DNA of 38,984 nt from Streptomyces cacaoi. Its GTDB lineage: Bacteria; Actinomycetota; Actinomycetes; Streptomycetales; Streptomycetaceae. The notes beneath the pieces were generated by a model. The model made no database searches, was not told the DNA's origin, and worked only from the letters and a program-made list of their open reading frames with translations. The stretch is from the NCBI RefSeq assembly GCF_006539165.1, contig NZ_BJMM01000053.1, forward strand, positions 1 through 38,984, given 5' to 3'. A program made the translations under genes and the position numbers. This document shows positions 15,589-23,219 of the stretch, piece by piece (position 1 is the stretch's first letter; every line of letters starts with the position of its first letter).

Positions 15589-18500
15589 GTGCGCCACAGA
15601 CACCTGCCCCGATCCAGACCGCCGGCCGGGCGGAGAGCCGCGAGCGCCACCCCGCCGTCCGCCCTCCGGCCGTCCCCGCGCCGACGCCCCCGCCGCGGCC
15701 CCGCGCTCCGCCGGCCGGCCGCCGTGCGCACCGCCGCCACGCTCGTTCTCGCCCTCCTCGCCACCACCGCGCTCCAGCAGTCCGCCTCCGCCGTGCCGGA
15801 CCCCGGAACTCCGCAGCGCACCACCGGCTTCCACTCCTCCTTCGAGGACGACGACCCGGCACCGCACTGGCGCGACACGGTCGAGACCGGCCCCGACGGC
15901 GCGCCACGCGCCGACGGCGTCACCCGGCCCGGCACCGGGGCACCGGGCCTGTCCACCCGCGTCGGCGACGGACCCGAGAAGTCCCCCACCGCGAAGACCG
16001 GCGCCGGCTTCACCGGCCAGCACGCCCTGCGCTACGCCGGTGAACACACCGCCGACGGGCGGGGGTTCGCCTACAACAAGCTCTACGACGTCGACGTCAC
16101 CGTCACCCGCGACACCGAGCTGTCCTACCGGCTCTTCCCCGAGATGACCGGCGACGACCGCTCCTACAGCGCCACGAACGTCGCCGTCGACCTCGCCTTC
16201 ACCGACGGCACCTACCTCAGCGACCTCACCGCGCGGGACCAGCACGGCATCCGGCTCAACCCGCGCGCACAGGGCGACAGCAAGACGCTCTACGTCAACC
16301 AGTGGAACAACCAGCGGGCCCGGATCGGGGCCGTCGCCGAGGGCAGGACGATCGACCGCGTCCTCATCGGCTACGACGCGCCCCAGGGCAGCCCCGACGG
16401 CTCGTTCTCCGGCTGGCTCGACGATCTGCGCCTCGGGCCCGCACAGCGCGTCCAGCCGAAGAAGCACCTGTCCGACCATGTGCTCACCACCCGCGGCACC
16501 AACTCCAGCGGCGAGTTCTCCCGCGGCAACAACTTCCCCGCGACGGCGGTCCCGCACGGCTTCAACTTCTGGACGCCGGTGACCGACGCGGGCGCCAAGG
16601 ACTGGCTGTACGAGTACGCGCGCAAGAACAACGACGACAACCTGCCCACGCTCCAGGGCTTCTCCGCCAGCCACGAGCCGAGCCCCTGGATGGGCGACCG
16701 GCAGACCTTCCAGGTGATGCCGTCCACCGCGCACGGCACCCCGGACGCCTCGCGCACGGCCCGCGCCCTGCCCTTCCGGCACTCCGACGAGACGGCACGC
16801 CCCCACCACTACGGCGTGACGTTCCGCAACAAGCTGCGCGCCGAGATCGCGCCCGCCGACCACGCGGCGATGATGCGGTTCACCTTCCCCGGGGACGACG
16901 CGAGCCTCATCTTCGACAACGTCGACGACAACGCGGGGCTCACCCTCGACACCCGGCGCGGCACCGTCAGCGGCTGGTCGGACGTCAAGAGCGGCCTGTC
17001 CACCGGCGCCACCCGGATGTTCGTCTACGCCGAGTTCGACCGGCCCGTCACCGGCGGCGGCAAGCTGGACGGCGGCGGCTCCGAGAACGCCGCGGGCTAC
17101 CTCCGGTTCGACGGCGGCGCCGACCGCACCGTCTCCATGCGGATCGCCACCTCGCTGATCGGCGTCGACCAGGCGAAGGCCAACCTCCGCCAGGAGATCC
17201 CGCGTTCGGCCGGCTTCGACCGCGTCAAGGACCGCGCACAGGCGCAATGGGACGACATCCTGGACACCATCGAGGTCGAGGGCGCGACACAGGACCAGCT
17301 CACCACGCTGTACTCCAACCTGTACCGGCTGTATCTGTACCCCAACTCCGGGCACGAGAAGGTGGGTTCGCGCACCCGGTACGCCAGCCCGTTCTCCGAG
17401 GCCGTCAAGCCCGACACCCCCACCGAGACCGGCTCGAAGATCGTCGACGGTGAGGTCTACGTCAACAACGGCTTCTGGGACACCTACCGCACCACCTGGC
17501 CCGCCTACTCCTTCCTCACCCCGAAGCGCGCGGGCAAGCTCGTCGACGGCTTCGTCCAGCAGTACAAGGACGGCGGCTGGATCTCCCGCTGGTCCTCGCC
17601 CGGCTACGCCGACCTCATGACCGGCACCTCCTCCGACGTCGCGTTCGCCGACGCGTACGCCAAGGGCGTCGACTTCGACGTGGAAGCCGCCTACGAGGCG
17701 GCCGTCAAGAACGCCACCGTCGCCCCGCCCGACCCCGGCGTCGGCCGCAAGGGCATGAACACCTCCCCCTTCCTCGGCTACACCAGCACCGACACCAAGG
17801 AAGGCATGTCCTGGGCGCTGGAGGGCTACCTCAACGACTACGGCATCGGGCGCATGGGCCAGGCCCTCTACAAGAAGACGGGCGAGAAGCGGTACAAGGA
17901 GGAGTCCGCCTACTTCCTCCAGCGCGCCCAGGGCTACGTCCACCTCTTCGACAAGCGCGTCGGCTTCTTCCAGGGCAAGGACGCCCAGGGCGGCTGGCGC
18001 GTCTCCCCCGACGCCTACGAGCCGCGCGAATGGGGCCACGACTACACCGAGACCAACGCCTGGAACTTCGCGTTCACCGCGCCCCAGGACTCCCGCGGTC
18101 TCGCCAACCTCTACGGCGGGCGCAAGGGCCTGGCGAAGAAGCTCGACGCCTACTTCTCCACCCCGGAGACCGCGGAGGAGAAGTACGCCGGCTCCTACGG
18201 CGGCATCATCCACGAGATGACCGAGGCCCGTGACGTCCGGATGGGCATGTACGGGCACAGCAACCAGCCCGCACACCACATCGCCTACATGTACGACGCC
18301 GCGGGACAGCCCTGGAAGACCCAGGAGAAGGTCCGCGAGGCGCTCTCCCGGCTCTACCTCGGCAGCGAGATCGGCCAGGGGTACGCGGGCGACGAGGACA
18401 ACGGCGAGATGTCCGCCTGGTACGTCTTCAGCGCGCTCGGCTTCTACCCGCTGGTCATGGGCTCGCCCGAGTACGCCGTGGGCTCCCCGCTGTTCACCAA

Positions 18501-19101
18501 GGCCACCGTCCACCTCGAAGGCGGCCGGGACCTGGTGATCAAGGCGCCCGAGAACAGCGCGAAGAACGTCTATGTGCAGGGCCTGAAGGTCGACGGCAAG
18601 AAGTGGAAGTCCACCGCGCTGCCGCACCGGCTGCTCGCCGAGGGCGGCACGCTGGAGTTCGACATGGGCCCCGAGCCGTCCTCCTGGGGCTCCGGCAAGC
18701 GGGCCGCGCCCTCGTCCCTCACCCGGGACGACAAGGTGCCCTCACCCCGGCGGGACGTCTCGGTGCCGGGTGACTCGCCGCTGCTCGACGACACCAGTGA
18801 CACGGACGGCGACGCGGCCTCCGGCCCCGTCCCGGTGACCGACGGCGCCCGCGTCACCTCCTACACCCTCACCTCGTCCGCCAAGGAGAAGGCGCCCGAC
18901 GGGTGGGTGCTCCAGGGCTCGCGCGGCGGGAAGTGGCACACCGTCGACCGCCGCTCCGGCGAGACCTTCCGCTGGGACAGACAGACCCGGGTGTTCGACC
19001 TTCCGCACCCGGGCACGTACGACCGCTACCGGCTCGTCCCCCGGGGCTCCGGCAAGCGCCTGGCCGAGTTCGAACTGCTCGGACGGCCCGGCCGGCGCTG
19101 A
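15589..19101 (+). CDS. Secreted GH92 family alpha-1,2-mannosidase
   Basis: A 1170-aa exported glycoside hydrolase of family 92, Ca2+-dependent inverting exo-alpha-mannosidases. The N-terminal Arg-rich stretch leads into a signal peptide (TLVLALLATTALQQSASA) with probable cleavage after Ala68. A beta-sandwich N-domain follows. The catalytic region contains NNGFWDTYRT (about 626-635), GHSNQPAHH (about 889-897) and GDEDNGEMSAWY, whose Asp residues at about 935 and 937 correspond to the family's catalytic base. The last ~100 residues (TDGARVTSYTLTSS to RLAEFELLG) resemble an F5/8-type carbohydrate-binding module. GTG 15589 is chosen for GAGAGG upstream. GTG 15724 would give a shorter, more usual signal peptide. 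It probably trims alpha-mannosides from glycans outside the cell. Confidence 0.93.
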   Translation: MRHRHLPRSRPPAGRRAASATPPSALRPSPRRRPRRGPALRRPAAVRTAATLVLALLATTALQQSASAVPDPGTPQRTTGFHSSFEDDDPAPHWRDTVETGPDGAPRADGVTRPGTGAPGLSTRVGDGPEKSPTAKTGAGFTGQHALRYAGEHTADGRGFAYNKLYDVDVTVTRDTELSYRLFPEMTGDDRSYSATNVAVDLAFTDGTYLSDLTARDQHGIRLNPRAQGDSKTLYVNQWNNQRARIGAVAEGRTIDRVLIGYDAPQGSPDGSFSGWLDDLRLGPAQRVQPKKHLSDHVLTTRGTNSSGEFSRGNNFPATAVPHGFNFWTPVTDAGAKDWLYEYARKNNDDNLPTLQGFSASHEPSPWMGDRQTFQVMPSTAHGTPDASRTARALPFRHSDETARPHHYGVTFRNKLRAEIAPADHAAMMRFTFPGDDASLIFDNVDDNAGLTLDTRRGTVSGWSDVKSGLSTGATRMFVYAEFDRPVTGGGKLDGGGSENAAGYLRFDGGADRTVSMRIATSLIGVDQAKANLRQEIPRSAGFDRVKDRAQAQWDDILDTIEVEGATQDQLTTLYSNLYRLYLYPNSGHEKVGSRTRYASPFSEAVKPDTPTETGSKIVDGEVYVNNGFWDTYRTTWPAYSFLTPKRAGKLVDGFVQQYKDGGWISRWSSPGYADLMTGTSSDVAFADAYAKGVDFDVEAAYEAAVKNATVAPPDPGVGRKGMNTSPFLGYTSTDTKEGMSWALEGYLNDYGIGRMGQALYKKTGEKRYKEESAYFLQRAQGYVHLFDKRVGFFQGKDAQGGWRVSPDAYEPREWGHDYTETNAWNFAFTAPQDSRGLANLYGGRKGLAKKLDAYFSTPETAEEKYAGSYGGIIHEMTEARDVRMGMYGHSNQPAHHIAYMYDAAGQPWKTQEKVREALSRLYLGSEIGQGYAGDEDNGEMSAWYVFSALGFYPLVMGSPEYAVGSPLFTKATVHLEGGRDLVIKAPENSAKNVYVQGLKVDGKKWKSTALPHRLLAEGGTLEFDMGPEPSSWGSGKRAAPSSLTRDDKVPSPRRDVSVPGDSPLLDDTSDTDGDAASGPVPVTDGARVTSYTLTSSAKEKAPDGWVLQGSRGGKWHTVDRRSGETFRWDRQTRVFDLPHPGTYDRYRLVPRGSGKRLAEFELLGRPGRR

Positions 19102-19143
19102 GCCGTCCGGTCCGCACCACCGGTACCGCCGCCGCCAGCGGCA

Positions 19144-19171
19144 GGGGGCCGGGGCACCCGCCCCGGCCCCC
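19144..19171 (+). terminator. Terminator after the GH92 gene
   Basis: An 11-bp perfect stem, GGGGGCCGGGG / CCCCGGCCCCC, has a 6-nt loop and is followed by GTTCCCTTTCCC. It lies 42 bp after the mannosidase stop. The rest of the 19172-19457 gap is GC-rich and holds no gene that I can support. Confidence 0.75.
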
Positions 19172-19457
19172 GTTCCCTTTCCCGGGGCCGTGCCCCTCCC
19201 GCTTCCCCGCTCCGTCCGCCGGACGGGGGCGCCGCCCCGACGAGGCGCCGGACGCGCTCGCGGGCCGCGCCGCGACCGGGCACGCGCGCGGCGCACGCGC
19301 GCCGACGCACGCACGGCCGGACGGTAGACGAGCGTTTTTCGACCCACCGTCCCGAATGCCCTTCGATATCCGTTGCCGCCCTGCAAACCTCCAGGGGGAA
19401 TTGCCGATCCCTGCGGGCGCCGAACGGGCCCCGCGTGTACGCAGAGGGGCACCGATC

Positions 19458-20459
19458 ATGGTCTACCTGCTCGGCCTGATCTCCGCCTGCTTCCTCGGAC
19501 TGGGCTTCGTCCTGCAACAGGAGGCCGCGGCCCGGGCCCCGCTCTCGGAGATGCTGACCTTCCGGCTGCTGCTCGACCTGATGAAGGTGCCGCGCTGGCT
19601 GGGCGGCATCGGGTGCATGGTCGTCGGCCAGATCGTCAGCGCCGTCGCCCTCGTCAAGGGCGACGTGACCAAGGTCGAGCCGATGCTCGTCACCAATCTG
19701 CTCTTCGCCATGGCCCTGGCCCGCTGGCTCAGCGGCGAGCGGCTGGGCGGCACCGGCTGGGCCGGGGTGCTGCTGCTCAGCGGCGGCGTGGCCGCGTTCG
19801 TCGTGGCCGGGCAGCCGGAGGGCGGCGACGCACCGGTCGGCGCGTTCCGGCACTGGCTGGTGTTCGGCCTGGTCGCGGGCGTCGCGCTGGTCCTCGTGGT
19901 GATCGCACGCCATCTGCGCCTGGTGGAGGAGCCGCCGCTGCTGGCGGCCGCCGCCGGGGTGCTGTACGGGCTCCAGGACGCCCTCACCCGGGCCGTCGGC
20001 GAGATCCTGGACGAATCGGGGGTGACCGGGCTGCTGCTGACCTGGCAGCCGTACGCCATCGTCGCCCTCGCCGTCACCGGACTGCTGCTGGTCCAGAGCG
20101 CCTTCGAGGCGGGCCCGCTGCGGATGTCCCTGCCGTCACTGACCGCGGCCGAACCCATCGCGGGCATCGCCTGCGGCATCGGCTTCCTCGGCGACACGGT
20201 CCAGGTGACCCCCACCGCGCTGGCCTTCGAAGCGGCCGGGCTGGTCGCCGTCGTCGCCGGAGTGTTCCTGCTGGGCCGGCACCCGGCGATGCCGAGCGCG
20301 GAGAAGGAGGAGGAGATCGAGGGCGGGGACGGGGCCGGGGGCGGGCCCACGGAAGGGGGCGCCCCGGGGGACGGGGCCGGGCCCACGGCACGGGGCGGGC
20401 CCGGAGACGAGGCCGAGGGCCCCGGCGGTGGGCAGACCGGCGGACGGCCGGAGAGCTGA
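19458..20459 (+). CDS. DMT-superfamily (EamA-like) membrane transporter
   Basis: A 333-aa membrane protein with about nine to ten hydrophobic segments, starting directly at MVYLLGLISACFLGLGFVLQQ. Segments such as VEPMLVTNLLFAMALARWLSGE and LPSLTAAEPIAGIACGIGFLGD resemble drug/metabolite-transporter family proteins of actinobacteria. The last ~55 residues are a hydrophilic tail, very rich in Gly, Glu and Pro, with no predicted fold. The start is ATG 19458 after AGAGGGG. The open frame runs far upstream, but that portion is composition-driven. The transported substrate is unknown, and nothing in the neighbours fixes it. Confidence 0.85.
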   Translation: MVYLLGLISACFLGLGFVLQQEAAARAPLSEMLTFRLLLDLMKVPRWLGGIGCMVVGQIVSAVALVKGDVTKVEPMLVTNLLFAMALARWLSGERLGGTGWAGVLLLSGGVAAFVVAGQPEGGDAPVGAFRHWLVFGLVAGVALVLVVIARHLRLVEEPPLLAAAAGVLYGLQDALTRAVGEILDESGVTGLLLTWQPYAIVALAVTGLLLVQSAFEAGPLRMSLPSLTAAEPIAGIACGIGFLGDTVQVTPTALAFEAAGLVAVVAGVFLLGRHPAMPSAEKEEEIEGGDGAGGGPTEGGAPGDGAGPTARGGPGDEAEGPGGGQTGGRPES

Positions 20460-20485
20460 GCCCCCGGCGGCACATGCCGCCAGGC

Positions 20486-20706
20486 GGCGGGCCCGGACGC
20501 TGCACACCAGCGGCAGCCGTCCGCCGAGCCCCGGCAGCACATGGCACCACCGGGCGGGCGCGACCTCGCACACCGCGGCAGATGTCCGCCGAGTCCGGCA
20601 GCCCGGACCTCCACCCGGCGGGCCGGACCCTGCTCCCCGCACGGCAGGTGTCCGACGAGCGGGCGGAGCCGCCGCCGCCACCCGGCGGGCCCGGACCTTG
20701 CACACC
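20486..20706. repeat. Imperfect ~66-bp tandem repeat, about 3.3 units
   Basis: Units begin at 20486, 20553, 20617 and 20684 (spacings 67, 64 and 67). Each opens with GGCGGGC plus a GACC-like run, continues with GCACACC (or a variant), and has CGGCAG followed by TGTCCG or CGTCCG and CGAG near mid-unit. The last unit is partial. The array fills most of the 276-bp gap between the DMT transporter and the dienelactone hydrolase and ends about 30 bp before the hydrolase start. Confidence 0.6.
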
Positions 20707-20735
20707 CGCGTCACCAAGGACAAGGATGATCAGCC

Positions 20736-21485
20736 ATGCCCACCAAGACACTGCACATCCCCACCCCGGACGGTCAGGCCGACGCCTTCGCGGTCCACCC
20801 CGACGACGGCTCGCAACACCCCGGTGTCCTGCTCTACATGGACGCCTTCGGCCTGCGCCCGGTGCTGGAGGAGATGGCCGGCGAACTGGCCCGGCACGGC
20901 TACTTCGTGCTCGTGCCCAACGTCTACTACCGGCACGCGCCGTCGCCGGTGCTCGACCTCCCCGAGCACATCGGAGAGGACGTCCGGTCCGGCATCATCG
21001 GCCGGCTGATGCCCCTGATCGAGGCGCACACCCCCGAACGGGTCCTGCGCGACGCCGACGCCTACCTCCGGTTCCTCACCTCGCTGCCCGAGGTGAGCGA
21101 CGGACCGGTCGGCACGATCGGCTACTGCATGGGCGCCGTCCTGGCGATGCGCACCGCGGCGGCCCACCCCGACCAGGTCGCCGCCTGCGCGGGCTTCCAC
21201 CCCGGCCCGCTGGTCACCGACGCACCCGACAGCCCGCACCGGCAGCTCTCCTCCCTCACCGCCGAGGTCCACATCGGCCTCGCCGAGCAGGACATGACCC
21301 CCGAGGCCCGCGCGGAGCTGGAGCAGGCCCTGGACGCCGCCGGGGTCGGCTACACCACCGAGGTCTACCCCGACACCGTGCACGGCTTCACCATGTCCGA
21401 CACCGACGCCTTCGACCCGGCGGGCCACCAGCGCCACTGGGACCGCCTCCTCCCCCTCCTCGACCGCAACCTCACCACCGACTGA
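20736..21485 (+). CDS. Dienelactone hydrolase family protein
   Basis: A 249-aa cytoplasmic alpha/beta hydrolase of the dienelactone hydrolase type. The nucleophile is Cys131 in GYCMGA, characteristic of DLH rather than serine hydrolases. The probable partners are Asp186 (GLAEQD) and His216 (DTVHGF). The family hydrolyses the lactone ring of dienelactones in chlorocatechol breakdown, but most actinobacterial members have unknown substrates. The start is ATG 20736 with AAGGA upstream. It appears monocistronic, ending at a bidirectional terminator shared with the convergent methyltransferase. Confidence 0.92.
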   Translation: MPTKTLHIPTPDGQADAFAVHPDDGSQHPGVLLYMDAFGLRPVLEEMAGELARHGYFVLVPNVYYRHAPSPVLDLPEHIGEDVRSGIIGRLMPLIEAHTPERVLRDADAYLRFLTSLPEVSDGPVGTIGYCMGAVLAMRTAAAHPDQVAACAGFHPGPLVTDAPDSPHRQLSSLTAEVHIGLAEQDMTPEARAELEQALDAAGVGYTTEVYPDTVHGFTMSDTDAFDPAGHQRHWDRLLPLLDRNLTTD

Positions 21486-21507
21486 GCCTTCCGCGGCCGA
21501 CAACCGG

Positions 21508-21556
21508 GCCCCGCCGAGAACGAACCGACCGAGCGTCGGCTCCGCCTCGGCGGGGC
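21508..21556. terminator. Bidirectional terminator
   Basis: GCCCCGCCGAG (21508-21518) pairs perfectly with CTCGGCGGGGC (21546-21556), and the right arm is followed by TTTCGTGT. It lies between the convergent dienelactone hydrolase and methyltransferase genes, 10 bp from the latter's stop. Confidence 0.75.
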
Positions 21557-21565
21557 TTTCGTGTG

Positions 21566-22474
21566 TCACCGGCTCTCCGCGACGGCCACGCGCCCCGTCC
21601 GCAGCGAGGTCCGCTCCCGCGCCGGAGCGCCGAGTTCACGTGCGACGTCGAGCAGGCTGCTGTCCCGCACCACCCGCAGGCCGTGTGCCGCGAGCAGCGC
21701 GGCCATCCGCCGCGGTCTCCACAGCGAGCGCCACGGCTCGCCCGCGGTGACGGAGCTGCCGAGCACCCGGCTCAGCCGTCTGCCGGCGGCCGCTTTGAGG
21801 GACGGCGTCTGGTAGTTGACGACGAGCGCACTGCCCGGAGCGGTCCGTGCGGCGAGCGCGGCCAGCGTGGCGCACACCTCCTCGGGCGTGAGGTAGGGGA
21901 CAACGCCCTCCCACAGCCAGGTAGTCGGCTCCACCGGGTCGTGCCCCGCGGCTTCCAACGCCGCGCCGAGGTCGTCGACGGCGAAGTCGACCGGGGTGAA
22001 CCGAACGGAGCGGGCGAGCGCCGGCGGTCCCGCTGTCCCGTTGCCGTCCTCCTCGCGCCCGCGCACGGCGTCCGCGAGCCGGGCGCGCTTGTCCCGCTGC
22101 GAGGCCGGATGGTCGACCTCCCACACCGTGGTCCGTGCGAGTGCGGACAGCCGCCAGGCACGGGTGTCCAGACCGGCGCCGAGAATCACGAGCTGGCCCG
22201 TCGTCCGGGCACACAACGCTTCGTCGACGGCGACCGTCCGTGGCACGGCGATCTCGGCGCCGGCCCGCACGCTCTCGTACGTCATGCGCGCCCGCCAGCC
22301 CTCCGGAGGCGTGCCCGCACGTACGGCGTCCACCGGGTCGCGCTCGGCGGCGCGCAGCAGCCGTACGGCCATCGGGTCGACGAACCGGCCCTCGGCGGCC
22401 CTGCCGTCGCCGGCCGCCCGCCCTTGGCAGACCAGCACAGCGGTGCGGCTGGCCGCCGGTCTTCTCTCCGTCAT
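21566..22474 (-). CDS. SAM-dependent methyltransferase, Ppm1/LCMT (leucine carboxyl methyltransferase-like) family
   Basis: A 302-aa class I methyltransferase. The SAM-binding glycine motif is VILGAGLDTRAWRL (about residues 97-110), and the family-specific acidic motif WEVDHPASQRDKR follows at 118-130. PTTWLWEGVVPYLTPEEV is the conserved third block. Bacterial members of this family methylate carboxyl groups or O-positions in secondary metabolites, but the substrate here is not known. I chose ATG 22474. Upstream in-frame ATGs at 22483 and 22510 are possible, and none has a clear ribosome site. Confidence 0.85.
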   Translation of the reverse strand: MTERRPAASRTAVLVCQGRAAGDGRAAEGRFVDPMAVRLLRAAERDPVDAVRAGTPPEGWRARMTYESVRAGAEIAVPRTVAVDEALCARTTGQLVILGAGLDTRAWRLSALARTTVWEVDHPASQRDKRARLADAVRGREEDGNGTAGPPALARSVRFTPVDFAVDDLGAALEAAGHDPVEPTTWLWEGVVPYLTPEEVCATLAALAARTAPGSALVVNYQTPSLKAAAGRRLSRVLGSSVTAGEPWRSLWRPRRMAALLAAHGLRVVRDSSLLDVARELGAPARERTSLRTGRVAVAESR

Positions 22475-22751
22475 GGCCAGCATCCAACACCGCGTAGGCC
22501 CCGGGCCCAAGGCTCACCGCGGCGCGCACGCACCGGCGGCCGGACCCTCCGGGACGCCGAGCGGTGGGCGGGAGGGCGTGGCATCCACCGCCGTCCCGGG
22601 ATCCGCAGGGCATGGAATCGGCCATGGGCCGGGGCCGCCGAGCGGGCCGTTGGGGAGGCGGGCGGGGGCGGTGAGCAGCGGGGAGAGGGGGGTGGTGGGG
22701 TGTGCCGGGGCGGGTGGTGTACGGCGCGAAGTGGGGCTGGACAGCGGGGCG

Positions 22752-22797
22752 TTGGCGCGGGATAACGAGTCCATACCGTATGGGTCGACTGTATGCA
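22752..22797 (+). promoter_or_regulatory. Promoter and operator candidate for the oxalate operon
   Basis: TTGGCG (22752-22757) and TACCGT (22774-22779) are separated by 16 bp. The -10 is embedded in a perfect inverted repeat, CCATAC-C-GTATGG (22771-22783). A second GTATG element, TGTATGCA, follows a few bases later. The TGT/GTAT...ACA form resembles sites for FadR-type GntR regulators, and such a regulator (30557-31234) lies at the end of this gene block. If transcription starts here, the leader before the first gene is about 430 nt. Confidence 0.45.
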
Positions 22798-22828
22798 ATC
22801 CGGGTCGGCCGGGCCCCGGGAACGTCCG

Positions 22829-22919
22829 GGCCGGACCGGGCCGGACCGGGCCGGACCGGGTCGGGCCGGGTCGGACCGGGTCGGACCGAGCCCGGGTCAA
22901 GCCGGGCCGGACCGGGCCG
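22829..22919. repeat. 10-bp periodic GGCCGGACCG repeat
   Basis: The units GGGCCGGACC, GGGTCGGACC and GGGTCGGGCC recur with a period of about 10 bp over some 90 bp in the leader of the oxalate operon. The even 10-bp spacing would put each unit on the same face of the helix. Confidence 0.6.
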
Positions 22920-22971
22920 GGGCACCGGCGAGCAGTGCACAAGGCATCGGCGAGCACGGTGGGTCAGCCGT

Positions 22972-23106
22972 GCACCGCCGCGACGGCGAGCACAACACAC
23001 AGGCACGACACGCAAGCACAGGCACGACACGCAAGCACACACACCACACGCACCACACGCACCACACGCAGGCACAGCACCCGCACAACGCGCAGGCACG
23101 ACGCGG
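22972..23106 (+). promoter_or_regulatory. 135-nt T-free, C/A-rich leader with internal direct repeats
   Basis: There is no T on the + strand from 22972 to 23106. Counting 22991-23090 gives 45 C, 37 A, 18 G and 0 T. Inside it CAGGCACGACACGCAAGCA is duplicated in tandem (23000-23018, 23019-23037), and ACCACACGC is repeated three times (23043-23069). The RNA would be unstructured and C-rich but G-poor, the composition favoured by Rho. It ends about 110 nt before the first gene. It may be a Rho-dependent leader control element; function is inference. Confidence 0.6.
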
Positions 23107-23219
23107 TCGCAGCGCGGAGACAACGCGCAGGCGCAGTGCAGGCACGGCGCAGGCGCGGTGTCGGTGTGGGTGGACGGTCGGTACGTCACGCGCACGGCAA
23201 GGGAAGGAGTACGTCCCGT

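Noticed and set aside
15019..18627. 1202-aa open frame antisense to the GH92 gene
   Set aside because: It is a GC-skew shadow: the plus-strand frame matches GH92 motifs throughout, while this frame gives Gly/Val/Leu-rich sequence with no domain.
19373..22765. 1130-aa plus-strand frame across DMT, hydrolase and methyltransferase
   Set aside because: It is Arg/Pro/Gly-rich and crosses real genes on both strands, so it is an artefact of rare stops at high GC.
23000..23069. CRISPR-like array (short direct repeats)
   Set aside because: The repeats are 9-19 bp, directly abutting, without unique spacers, and no cas genes are nearby.
22511..23219. Coding extension upstream of the ThDP enzyme (in-frame Thr/His/Arg repeats)
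   Set aside because: The peptide is low-complexity, arising from the T-free repeat DNA, and ATG 23220 has a proper ribosome-binding site.
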